Part shown: positions 15,763 to 21,937 of the stretch, in pieces
Numbering within the stretch: the stretch's first letter is position 1
Layout: every line of letters starts with the position of its first letter
The notes under the pieces: generated by a model
What the model was told of the DNA's origin: nothing
Databases searched by the model: none
Seen by the model: only the letters and a program-made list of their open reading frames with translations
Assembly (NCBI GenBank): GCA_964496245.1
Contig: CAZBZG010000045.1
Coordinates: 1 to 21,937 of the forward strand
Source of the DNA: CAZBZG01 sp964496245
Lineage (GTDB): Bacteria > Planctomycetota > SZUA-567
Length of the DNA: 21,937 nt
Direction of reading: 5' to 3'
Position numbers and translations under genes: made by a program

Positions 15763-16812
15763 TCAGGTCACGCGCAGCGGCTTCCGACCGACTGCGAAGC
15801 CGTAATCGCAGCCGAGCAGCCCGGCCTCGATCAGCCTGGATTCGGTTTCGATCAGGACCGGCAGAATGCGTTCCGCTTCCGCATCGGCGCCGGCAAAATT
15901 GTGGGCGATGCCGGCGAGCAGAGGAGCCAGCAGCGTCCCACCCAACGGAACGTAGTCGATCAGCTTCAGCTTGGCCCGCATCACCCCCAGCAGATCTTCG
16001 GATCGGACGGCCCGGTCAGGCGCGTGCTCAATCATATAGCCCAGCGGCGGCCGCTCCTGCAAGTCTCGGACCTCGCCTGTCGTGTCGCGGCGCAGGCCTT
16101 CGGGTAGGAGCGCCAGCAAGGCGTTCACCAGACCCACCTGGCGGTCGGTGTACTGCAAGCGATTGGGGCCGAGATACTCCAGCGCCACGAACTGGCCAAT
16201 CGGATCCAGCACGTTGACGATTTGGTCGAAGAGGCATTCGAGTTCCGCGATGCGATGCAGGAACTCATGCGAGGCCACGAGGTGGAAGGGACCGGTCGGG
16301 AAGTCCTCCTTCCGCAGGTCGATGCAACGGTACTCGACATCGCGCAGCCCCGTCTCCCGAGCGCGCTCGATCCGGTCGGGACGCGTATCCACCACAACCA
16401 CGCGGCTCTCCGGAATCACGCGACGCACGCTCCGCTCGAGGGGGGTGGGGCCGCCCGTTCCCAGGCAGAGCACCTGCAACCCCGTGCGCGGCAGTTTGCC
16501 TCCCCACCGGTTGATCGCATATTCCACGAAGTCCTGGTACCGCTGGGCGCGGCTGCCGTAGAGGCGTTCGCGCTGCATCTGCTCGATCAGCGGAACGGTC
16601 GTCCAGTCCGAGGGCACCGCCGGGGCCATCGGGGGCGGCTGGGGATCGGTCGGCTCGTCCCGCCAGAAGGCGTCGAGCACGAGCAAACCGGCGGCCCGTA
16701 GCCACTGGACCGATTGCCGGCCGGCAACGAACACCCCCCGGCCCGCCTTGACCAAGAGATCGGCTGCCGTCTGTTTCCACGCGCCTTCCATGGAGTCGAC
16801 CCACCCCGGCAT
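15763..16812 (-). CDS. class I SAM-dependent methyltransferase-like protein, family unassigned
   Basis: A 349-residue protein I cannot assign to a named enzyme. Its middle resembles a class I SAM-binding Rossmann fold: LQVLCLGTGGPTPLE (112-126) in the place of motif I, VVVVDTRPDRIERAR (138-152) with an acidic residue for the ribose, YRCIDLRKEDF (161-171), then LVASHEFLHRI (178-188) and QFVALEYLG in the place of the later strands. Around it are an N-terminal helical region (about 1-50), a Pro-rich linker (about 52-73) and a C-terminal region with VPLGGTLLAPLLAGIAHNFA and an acidic helix. Start ATG 16812 is chosen for GGAG 6 bases upstream; TTG 16884 is an unlikely longer form. It precedes purA by 17 bases. 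A non-methyltransferase Rossmann protein is possible; function and substrate are unknown. Confidence 0.6.
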   Translation of the reverse strand: MPGWVDSMEGAWKQTAADLLVKAGRGVFVAGRQSVQWLRAAGLLVLDAFWRDEPTDPQPPPMAPAVPSDWTTVPLIEQMQRERLYGSRAQRYQDFVEYAINRWGGKLPRTGLQVLCLGTGGPTPLERSVRRVIPESRVVVVDTRPDRIERARETGLRDVEYRCIDLRKEDFPTGPFHLVASHEFLHRIAELECLFDQIVNVLDPIGQFVALEYLGPNRLQYTDRQVGLVNALLALLPEGLRRDTTGEVRDLQERPPLGYMIEHAPDRAVRSEDLLGVMRAKLKLIDYVPLGGTLLAPLLAGIAHNFAGADAEAERILPVLIETESRLIEAGLLGCDYGFAVGRKPLRVT

Positions 16813-16891
16813 CAGAGACTCCGTTCCTGCCCCTGGCATCGCGCCCGGATCGCAGGATGTTGGGCGTTCGCGACCCGCACGCAACGGAGGA

Positions 16892-18082
16892 TTAGCCTTC
16901 CAGCTCCTTCAGCAGGGCGGGGATGACTTCGAACAGATCCCCGACGATGCCGTAGGTGGCGATGTCGAAAATGGGGGCGTCCTTGTCCTTGTTGATCGCC
17001 ACGATCACGTCGGAACTGGACATGCCGACCTGGTGCTGAACGGCGCCTGAGATGCCGCAGGCGACATAGAGTTTGGGTTGGACCGTCTTGCCGGTCTGGC
17101 CCACCTGATGGCTGTAGGGGATCCACCCGGCATCCACGGTCGCTCGGCTGGCACCGACCGCTCCGCCCAGTGCTGCGGCGAGGCGTTCGATCAGCCGGAA
17201 ATGCTCGGGGCCGCCGATTCCGCGTCCGCCGGAGACGATGATGTCCGCATCGGTCAGGTTGACGGCGCTGGCTTCTTCGGGAAGGAATTCGAGCCGTTTG
17301 GTTCGTGACTGTAGGGATGCCCCGTCCGCATCGATCCGTTCGACGCGTCCACCCCGGCCGCCGTCTCGGTCGGCTTCCTTCATGACCTTGTGGCGGACGG
17401 TCGCCATCTGGGGACGGTTGTGCCGGCAGAGGATCTGCGCCATGATGTTGCCGCCGAACGCCGGCCGGGTCTGCAGGAGCAGACGCTCGTCGGTGATATC
17501 CAGTCCCGTGCAATCCGCCGTGAGCCCGGTCTCAACGCGCACGGCAACGCGGGCCAGAAAACTGCGACCGATGGGCGTGGCCCCCGCGAGCACCACGGAC
17601 GGCTTGCGCGCAGCGATGAGCTTGGAGAGCACGGCCGCGTAGGGCTCGGCGGCATAAGCGGCCAACGCCGGGTCATCGACCTGGAGCACGTGGTCCACCG
17701 GGTACGCCAGCAGCTCCGTGCAGGCGTCGTCCATCTCATGGCCCAGGACGACCACTGAGAGCGGTTCACCGAGCTTGTCGGCCAGTTCCCGTCCCTTGCC
17801 GATCAGTTCGCGGACCACCCCCTGGATCTCGCCGTCGATCTGCTCCCCGAAGACCCAGACGCCCTGGTAGGCGCTCAGGTCCTCGGTCGCGGTCTTCTCC
17901 GCGCGTTCGAGCCGGATGGCGCCGAACTTGCACGATTCCACGCAGGCGCCGCAGAAGGTGCAATTGGCGTTGACCACCGCCACCTTGTCCTGCATCTCCA
18001 AGGCGCCGAACGGACACGCCTTGAGGCAGGCGCCGCAGCCTACGCACTTCTCGGTGAGGATGATGAGTCGGTCTTCGGACAT
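16892..18082 (-). CDS. etfA: electron transfer flavoprotein alpha subunit with N-terminal 2x[4Fe-4S] ferredoxin domain
   Basis: EtfA carries the FAD-binding domain of the heterodimeric electron transfer flavoprotein. The 396-residue protein begins with a fused ferredoxin domain: Cys13, 16, 19 and 23 (CVGCGACLKACP) and Cys41, 44, 47 and 51 (CTFCGACVESCK), enough for two [4Fe-4S] clusters. The usual alpha N-terminal domain starts near residue 72 (GVWVFGEQ). The C-terminal FAD domain has SGGRGIGGPEHF, ATVDAGWIPYSHQVGQTGK, ACGISGAVQHQVGM and the closing FDIATYGIVGDLFEVIPAL. Plain EtfA is about 310-320 residues, so the extra length is the ferredoxin fusion. Such fusions occur in anaerobes, for example CarE of the caffeyl-CoA reductase complex. 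It lies 22 bases after etfB; its ribosome-binding site is weak. Confidence 0.93.
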   Translation of the reverse strand: MSEDRLIILTEKCVGCGACLKACPFGALEMQDKVAVVNANCTFCGACVESCKFGAIRLERAEKTATEDLSAYQGVWVFGEQIDGEIQGVVRELIGKGRELADKLGEPLSVVVLGHEMDDACTELLAYPVDHVLQVDDPALAAYAAEPYAAVLSKLIAARKPSVVLAGATPIGRSFLARVAVRVETGLTADCTGLDITDERLLLQTRPAFGGNIMAQILCRHNRPQMATVRHKVMKEADRDGGRGGRVERIDADGASLQSRTKRLEFLPEEASAVNLTDADIIVSGGRGIGGPEHFRLIERLAAALGGAVGASRATVDAGWIPYSHQVGQTGKTVQPKLYVACGISGAVQHQVGMSSSDVIVAINKDKDAPIFDIATYGIVGDLFEVIPALLKELEG

Positions 18083-18104
18083 GGATGTGAATGGCCTCGC
18101 GTGA

Positions 18105-18893
18105 CTAGATCAGTTGATCCTTCTTGAGTCGGTCGATCAGGGCGTGAGCCACTTCCTGCGCGGTCTCGCCCTCCAGTCGTTCACCGCCCGTCCGCTGCGG
18201 CGGGGAGAAGATCTTCTCCACAGCCGTCGGGCTCCCCTTCAGCCCGATCGTCTCGGGGTCGGCCTCGATGTCGGCATGCCCCCAGACCTGGACCTCGGCC
18301 TTCTTGGCCTTCATCTTGCCCTTGAGGCTGGGGAGTCGCGGCTCGTTGATGTCCTTGACCACCGTGAGCACGGCGGGGAGTCCGGTCTCGACGACCTCGG
18401 TCCCCGTCTCCATCATGCGCTCCACCACGGCGCGGCCCTTCTCGATCTCCCGGATCTTCGAGACATAGCAGACCTGCGGCAGGTCCAAATGGCAGGCGAT
18501 GCCGGGCCCCACCTGTGCCGTGTCGCCGTCGATGGCCTGCTTGCCGCAGAGGATGAGGTCGGCGCCCATCCGGCGGATGGCGGTGGCCAGCGTGAGGCTC
18601 GTGGACCACGTGTCGGCGCCGGCGAAGACGCGATCCGAGAGAAGGACCACCTCGTCGACACCCACGCTGACGGCCTCGCGAAGGGCGGCCTCCACCTGGG
18701 GCGGGCCCATGGAGAGGGCCGTGACCTTGCCTTCGCCGAGGCGCTCGCGGATTTGGACCCCCTCTTCGATGGCATAGGTATCGAAGGGGTTGATGATCGC
18801 GTCGACGCCCTCTCGAATGAGGGTGTTCGTTTCGGGATCGATGTGCACCTCGGTCGTATCGGGGACCTGTTTGATGCAGACGATGATGTTCAC
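18105..18893 (-). CDS. etfB: electron transfer flavoprotein beta subunit
   Basis: EtfB pairs with EtfA to carry electrons from or to acyl-CoA dehydrogenases; it binds AMP or, in bifurcating forms, a second FAD. The 262-residue protein starts MNIIVCIKQVPDTTEVHID and contains INPFDTYAIEEGVQIRE (34-50) and CGKQAIDGDTAQVGP (116-130). The latter resembles clostridial-type sequences more than the mitochondrial form, which has Asp-Asp-Cys-Asn here. Further on are LPAVLTVVKDINEPRLPSLK and the C-terminal docking arm. GTG 18893 has AGGGAG 8 bases upstream. It lies 24 bases after the acyl-CoA dehydrogenase and 22 before etfA, so the three form an operon. Confidence 0.95.
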   Translation of the reverse strand: MNIIVCIKQVPDTTEVHIDPETNTLIREGVDAIINPFDTYAIEEGVQIRERLGEGKVTALSMGPPQVEAALREAVSVGVDEVVLLSDRVFAGADTWSTSLTLATAIRRMGADLILCGKQAIDGDTAQVGPGIACHLDLPQVCYVSKIREIEKGRAVVERMMETGTEVVETGLPAVLTVVKDINEPRLPSLKGKMKAKKAEVQVWGHADIEADPETIGLKGSPTAVEKIFSPPQRTGGERLEGETAQEVAHALIDRLKKDQLI

Positions 18894-18917
18894 GCCACGG
18901 GCTCCCTGAGCGATTGG

Positions 18918-20084
18918 CTACTTCTTCTTCCCTGCGGCTTCCTTGATGAGTGCGCGGGCGATCTCGTCACGCTGAATTTGATTCGTGCCCTCGTAGATTT
19001 GCGTGATCTTGGCGTCTCGCATGTACTTCTCGATCGGGTATTCCTTCATGTACCCGTAGCCGCCGAAGACCTGCAAGGCATCCACGGTGACGCGCATGGC
19101 GGTATCCGAGGCAAAGACCTTGCTCATCGCGCTGTAGGCGGTGGGTCGCTTGGCACCGGCGTCGATGGTCCTAGCGACGGCGTAGACGAGGGCGCGCGCG
19201 GCCTCGATCTGGGTGGCCATGTCGGCCAGCATCCACTGCAGTCCCTGGTTGCTGATGACGGCCCGGCCGAACTGCTTGCGTTCGCGCGCGTAAGCGACGG
19301 CCAGGTCGAGCGCGCCCGCGGCAATGCCCACGGCCTGGGAGCCGATCCCGGGGCGCGACATATCAAAGGTCTTCATGGCGGTCATGAAGCCGGTCCCGGC
19401 CTTGCCGAGAAGGTTCTCCTTGGGGAGGCGGCAATCCTGGAAGATCAGCTCGCGGGTAGACGAAGCGCGGATCCCCAGTTTGTCTTCCTTCTTGCCCGCC
19501 TCGAACCCCTCGGTGCCCTTCTCGATCACGAAGCACGAGGCGCCTCGCGCACCCTTGCTCCTGTCGGTCATGGCGAAGACGGAGTAGATCTCCGCATCTC
19601 CGCCGTTGGTGATCCACTGCTTCGTGCCGTTGAGGACGTAATGATCGCCATCCTCCACCGCCGTCGTCTGCATGGAGGCCGCGTCCGAGCCGGCGTTGGG
19701 TTCGGTGATGGCGAAGGCGCCCACGGTCCCCTGCGCGATGCGCGGGAGGTACTTCTTCTTCTGCTCGTCGCTTCCCGCGATCATGATGGGCAGCGCGCCG
19801 AGCGCCGAGCCGGCGAAGGCCAGGGCGATGCCGCCGCAGGCCCGCGAGAGCTCTTCGGTGACCAGGCACATGTTCAGAATGCCGCTGTCGCCCGCGCAGC
19901 CGCCGTATTCGTCCGGGATGTAGACCCCGCAGAGATCGCTCTCGGCGAAGACCTCGACGATCTCGTCGGGGAACTCCTGCTTTTCGTCGTACTCGGCCGC
20001 CACGGGACGGATCTTCTCTTCGGCGATCTGCTTGGCCAGATCGACCATCATTTGCTGTTCTTCGTTGAGTCCGTAGTCAAGCAC
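18918..20084 (-). CDS. acyl-CoA dehydrogenase
   Basis: A 388-residue flavoprotein of the short/medium-chain acyl-CoA dehydrogenase family, which interconverts acyl-CoA and trans-2-enoyl-CoA with ETF as electron partner. Seen: an N-terminal helical domain with LNEEQQMMVDLAKQIAEE, the FAD segments FAITEPNAGSDAAS and WITNGGDAEIYSVFA, the C-terminal four-helix domain with RKQFGRAVISNQGLQW, LQVFGGYGYMKEYP and ITQIYEGTNQIQR. Glu365 in the last motif is at the catalytic base position of SCAD/butyryl-CoA dehydrogenases. GTG 20084 has AAGGAG 7 bases upstream. It heads the operon with etfB and etfA; substrate chain length and physiological direction cannot be told. A short basic AGKKK tail ends the protein. 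Confidence 0.95.
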   Translation of the reverse strand: MLDYGLNEEQQMMVDLAKQIAEEKIRPVAAEYDEKQEFPDEIVEVFAESDLCGVYIPDEYGGCAGDSGILNMCLVTEELSRACGGIALAFAGSALGALPIMIAGSDEQKKKYLPRIAQGTVGAFAITEPNAGSDAASMQTTAVEDGDHYVLNGTKQWITNGGDAEIYSVFAMTDRSKGARGASCFVIEKGTEGFEAGKKEDKLGIRASSTRELIFQDCRLPKENLLGKAGTGFMTAMKTFDMSRPGIGSQAVGIAAGALDLAVAYARERKQFGRAVISNQGLQWMLADMATQIEAARALVYAVARTIDAGAKRPTAYSAMSKVFASDTAMRVTVDALQVFGGYGYMKEYPIEKYMRDAKITQIYEGTNQIQRDEIARALIKEAAGKKK

Positions 20085-20134
20085 CGGGCATCTCCTTCAA
20101 CGATTGGGACCGGCAACCATTGGGGCGCGCATCC

Positions 20135-20144
20135 GTTTGCAAAC
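20135..20144. promoter_or_regulatory. 10-bp perfect palindrome upstream of the acyl-CoA dehydrogenase operon
   Basis: GTTTGCAAAC is a perfect 10-bp inverted repeat about 51 bases upstream of the GTG start and directly beside the fabF terminator. It could be an operator half-site pair for a fatty-acid or acyl-CoA-responsive repressor; a chance palindrome is equally possible. Confidence 0.25.
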
Positions 20145-20146
20145 CG

Positions 20147-20178
20147 GAAAACAAGCCGACCCCGAGAGACCGGCTTGT
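20147..20178 (-). terminator. Rho-independent terminator after fabF
   Basis: On the minus strand an 8-bp perfect stem, ACAAGCCG with CGGCTTGT (20178-20171 and 20158-20151), has a 12-base loop and runs straight into TTTT. It lies 45 bases past the fabF stop and separates the fab genes from the acyl-CoA dehydrogenase operon. Confidence 0.75.
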
Positions 20179-20222
20179 CACAGGATCCCGAATTCCGGGC
20201 GCGCACATCAGGCGCGGAAAGG

Positions 20223-21479
20223 CTACCCCTCGAAAGCCCCGAAGCACAGCGTGCAATTGTGCCCGCCGAAGCCGAGCGAATTGCTGAGCGCGTATCGGAT
20301 CTTGCGCTCCCGGGCCTCGTTGGGCGTATAGTCCAGATCACACTCCGGATCGGGGGTCTCGTAGTTGATCGTGGGCGGGATCAAGCCGTTCTTGATCGCC
20401 AGGCACGTGAAGGCCGCCTCGGCTCCGCCGGTCGCGCCCAACAGGTGCCCGGTGGATCCCTTGGTCGAACTGATCGAGAGCTTGCGCGCCGCCTCTTCGC
20501 CCAGCGCTTGCTTGATGCTGAGGGTTTCCGTGCGGTCGTTGTAGGGCGTCGAGGTTCCATGGGCGTTGATGTAGTCGATCTCGTGCGGGTTGACGCCGCC
20601 GTCAGCCATGGCGGCCCGCATGGCGCGGGTCGCGCCTTCGCCCGTCTCCGACGGGGCGGTGATATGGAACGCGTCGTCGGTCATGCCCGATCCCAGGAAT
20701 TCGGCGTAGATCGGAGCACCGCGCGCCTTGGCGTGTTCGTGCGATTCCAGCAGAAGAATGCCGGCACCTTCGGCCATGACGAATCCGTCTCGGTCCTTGT
20801 CGAACGGCCGGCTCGCCCGCTTGGGGTCGTCGTTGCGCGTGGAGAGGGCCTTCATGTTGCTGAAGCCGCCGAGCCCCAGGACCGAGATGCCGGCTTCGGC
20901 CCCGCCGCAGAGCATGACATCCGTCTCCCCCCGCTCGATGTGGCGGGCCGCCAGGCCAATCGCGTGCGAGCCGGTGGCGCAGGCGGTCACGGGCGCGTAG
21001 TTCGCGCCGCCGAAACCGAACCGGATGGCGATGACCCCACAGGCGGCGTTGGCCATGAGCAGCGGGATCATGAAAGGCGTGATGCGTTTGGGCCCTTTCT
21101 CCACGTAGCGGCGGTACTGTTCCTCGACGGACAGGATCCCGCCGATGCCCGTGCCGACCACCACACCGCACCGGGCCTCGTCTTCCCGGTCCGGATCCAT
21201 CCCGGCATCGTCCACCGCGATGCATGCTGCGGCCACGGCGAAGTGGGCGTAGCGGTCGATCCGTTTGATCTCGCGCGGATCCATCCACTGGCTGGCATCG
21301 AGATCCCTGACCTCGCACGCGAAGTGGACGGAGAAGTCCTTGTGATCTACCAGGGTGATCTCGTCGGCGCCCGAGCGGCCCTCCACGACCGCGTTCCAGG
21401 CCGCGTCGTTGCCGACCCCTACAGGCGTGACCAGGCCCACACCCGTGACCACCACCCGGCGGCGTTCCTCTTTGGTCAT
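20223..21479 (-). CDS. fabF: beta-ketoacyl-ACP synthase II
   Basis: FabF condenses malonyl-ACP with a growing acyl-ACP in type II fatty-acid elongation. The 418-residue protein is of normal length and starts TKEERRRVVVTGVGLVTPVG. The catalytic triad is present: Cys167 in VTACATGSHAIG, His307 in INAHGTSTPYND and His345 in KGSTGHLLGATGG, with Lys340. ANYAPVTACATGS and SNSLGFGGHNC are family landmarks. ATG 21479 is one base after the acpP stop, with GAGGG 5 bases upstream overlapping the end of acpP. Close coupling of acpP and fabF is common and fits their shared use. A Rho-independent terminator follows 45 bases past the stop. The frame is open upstream through acpP, but that extension is not FabF-like. 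Confidence 0.97.
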   Translation of the reverse strand: MTKEERRRVVVTGVGLVTPVGVGNDAAWNAVVEGRSGADEITLVDHKDFSVHFACEVRDLDASQWMDPREIKRIDRYAHFAVAAACIAVDDAGMDPDREDEARCGVVVGTGIGGILSVEEQYRRYVEKGPKRITPFMIPLLMANAACGVIAIRFGFGGANYAPVTACATGSHAIGLAARHIERGETDVMLCGGAEAGISVLGLGGFSNMKALSTRNDDPKRASRPFDKDRDGFVMAEGAGILLLESHEHAKARGAPIYAEFLGSGMTDDAFHITAPSETGEGATRAMRAAMADGGVNPHEIDYINAHGTSTPYNDRTETLSIKQALGEEAARKLSISSTKGSTGHLLGATGGAEAAFTCLAIKNGLIPPTINYETPDPECDLDYTPNEARERKIRYALSNSLGFGGHNCTLCFGAFEG

Positions 21480-21480
21480 G

Positions 21481-21732
21481 CTAGCCCTCGCTGCTCTTCT
21501 TCTCGATGTAAGCCACGGCGTCTGCGATGGTCTTGATGCCTTCTTCATCTTCCGGAATGTTGAGGTCGAACTCGTCCTCGAACTCCATCACCAATTCGGC
21601 GATGTCGAGCGAGTCGGCGCCCAAGTCGTCCACGAACGATGTCTCCGGCTTCACCTGATCCCGTGCGACCTGGAGCTGTTCGCAGGTAATATCGATCACC
21701 TTGCTCTGGATCTCGTCCTTGCTCATTGCCAT
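21481..21732 (-). CDS. acpP: acyl carrier protein
   Basis: An 83-residue acidic acyl carrier protein, which carries fatty-acyl intermediates on a phosphopantetheine arm. The modification site is Ser41 in DDLGADSLDIAELVMEFEDE (35-54), matching the canonical DSL motif; the following acidic helix II is the partner-docking surface. The last helix reads IADAVAYIEKK. ATG 21732 has AAAGGA 8 bases upstream; a second in-frame ATG two codons later would give MSKDE. The gene stands between fabG (about 100 bases upstream) and fabF (one base downstream), the standard fab cluster order. Confidence 0.97.
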   Translation of the reverse strand: MAMSKDEIQSKVIDITCEQLQVARDQVKPETSFVDDLGADSLDIAELVMEFEDEFDLNIPEDEEGIKTIADAVAYIEKKSSEG

Positions 21733-21834
21733 GATGCCATTCCTTTCCTCGTCTTGGGTTGGTGTTCCCTCCGCACCGCCAGCAAAGCGCCAGATGCACC
21801 GTTTTCCGAATCTCTCCGTTTGCCTCTTTCGGGT

Positions 21835-21937
21835 TCACATGACCATGCCGCCGTCGACCACCAGCACCTGCCCGGTAATGTACCGGGCCGCGTCAGAGGC
21901 GAGGAAGGTCACGGCCTCTGCCACGTCCTCCGGCGTA
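21835..21937 (-). CDS. fabG: 3-oxoacyl-ACP reductase FabG, C-terminal 33 residues (5' end outside window)
   Basis: Only the tail of the gene is present: TPEDVAEAVTFLASDAARYI followed by TGQVLVVDGGMVM and a TGA stop. This is the typical C-terminus of short-chain dehydrogenase FabG, the NADPH-dependent ketoacyl-ACP reductase, and the position directly before acpP and fabF supports FabG over other SDR enzymes. The catalytic Ser-Tyr-Lys and the cofactor-binding Gly motif lie outside the window. The 102 bases between its stop and acpP hold no clear promoter or terminator. Confidence 0.88.
   Translation of the reverse strand, partial: TPEDVAEAVTFLASDAARYITGQVLVVDGGMVM

Noticed and set aside
13553..15805. 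A plus-strand open frame of 750 codons opposite uppS and purA.
   Set aside because: uppS and purA are unmistakable on the minus strand; the antisense product has no domain and spans two genes and an intergenic gap.
18114..21536. An uninterrupted plus-strand open frame of 1140 codons running antisense to etfB, the acyl-CoA dehydrogenase and fabF.
   Set aside because: It is the mirror of real, motif-complete genes in GC-rich DNA, where high third-position GC suppresses stops on the opposite strand. Its translation is low-complexity and has no recognisable domain.
1..21937. Search for tRNA, rRNA, CRISPR repeats, insertion sequences, integrases, toxin-antitoxin or defence genes.
   Set aside because: None seen by eye; coding is almost continuous and all genes but the methyltransferase-like, STAS and TPR proteins have ordinary housekeeping identities.

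Overview
This is a GC-rich bacterial chromosome segment, densely coded, with 21 protein genes (two cut by the window edges). I see no tRNA, rRNA, insertion sequence, phage gene or CRISPR array. It is a housekeeping region rather than an accessory island. The cell makes lipid A (lpxK), so it has a Gram-negative outer membrane. The omega subunit has an N-terminal KVGGRHRLT block and CdsA carries a PGFGGVLDLVD signature, which recall Planctomycetes/PVC or a related candidate phylum rather than Proteobacteria. This placement is from memory of families and is not proven. Nine of the 19 visible start codons are GTG or TTG, most with a clear Shine-Dalgarno.

Layout. (1) 1-777, plus strand: C-terminal 258 residues of ClpX. 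(2) 823-1104, minus: rpoZ (omega), convergent with clpX. (3) 1105-1445: divergent intergenic region with a good sigma70-type promoter facing each way. (4) 1446-6388, plus: a STAS-domain protein, a YbgC-like hotdog thioesterase, a 1001-residue exported TPR protein and lpxK. (5) 6360-14362, minus: a compact run read as uppS > cdsA > phoH > pgpH-like HD hydrolase > ybeY > CNNM/CorC protein > ribD. Genes overlap or lie a few bases apart except before ribD, and a promoter is visible upstream of uppS. The last gene overlaps the lpxK 3' end by 29 bp. (6) 14459-16812, minus: an unassigned SAM-methyltransferase-like gene followed by purA. (7) 16892-20084, minus: acyl-CoA dehydrogenase > etfB > etfA with a fused two-cluster ferredoxin domain. 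(8) 20223-21937, minus: fabG (3' end only) > acpP > fabF, ending in a Rho-independent terminator.

How the genes fit together. The uppS-cdsA pair feeds envelope carrier lipid and phospholipid synthesis. phoH, the HD hydrolase, ybeY and the CNNM gene form a widely conserved RNA-maturation and nucleotide-signalling neighbourhood. fabG-acpP-fabF is a fatty-acid elongation core, and it lies beside an acyl-CoA oxidation or reduction module whose ferredoxin-fused EtfA suggests low-potential or bifurcating electron transfer.

I found no clearly novel multi-gene system. The items most worth a second look are the ferredoxin-EtfA/EtfB/acyl-CoA dehydrogenase module, the unassigned methyltransferase-like gene, the large exported TPR protein and the STAS protein with no visible kinase partner.
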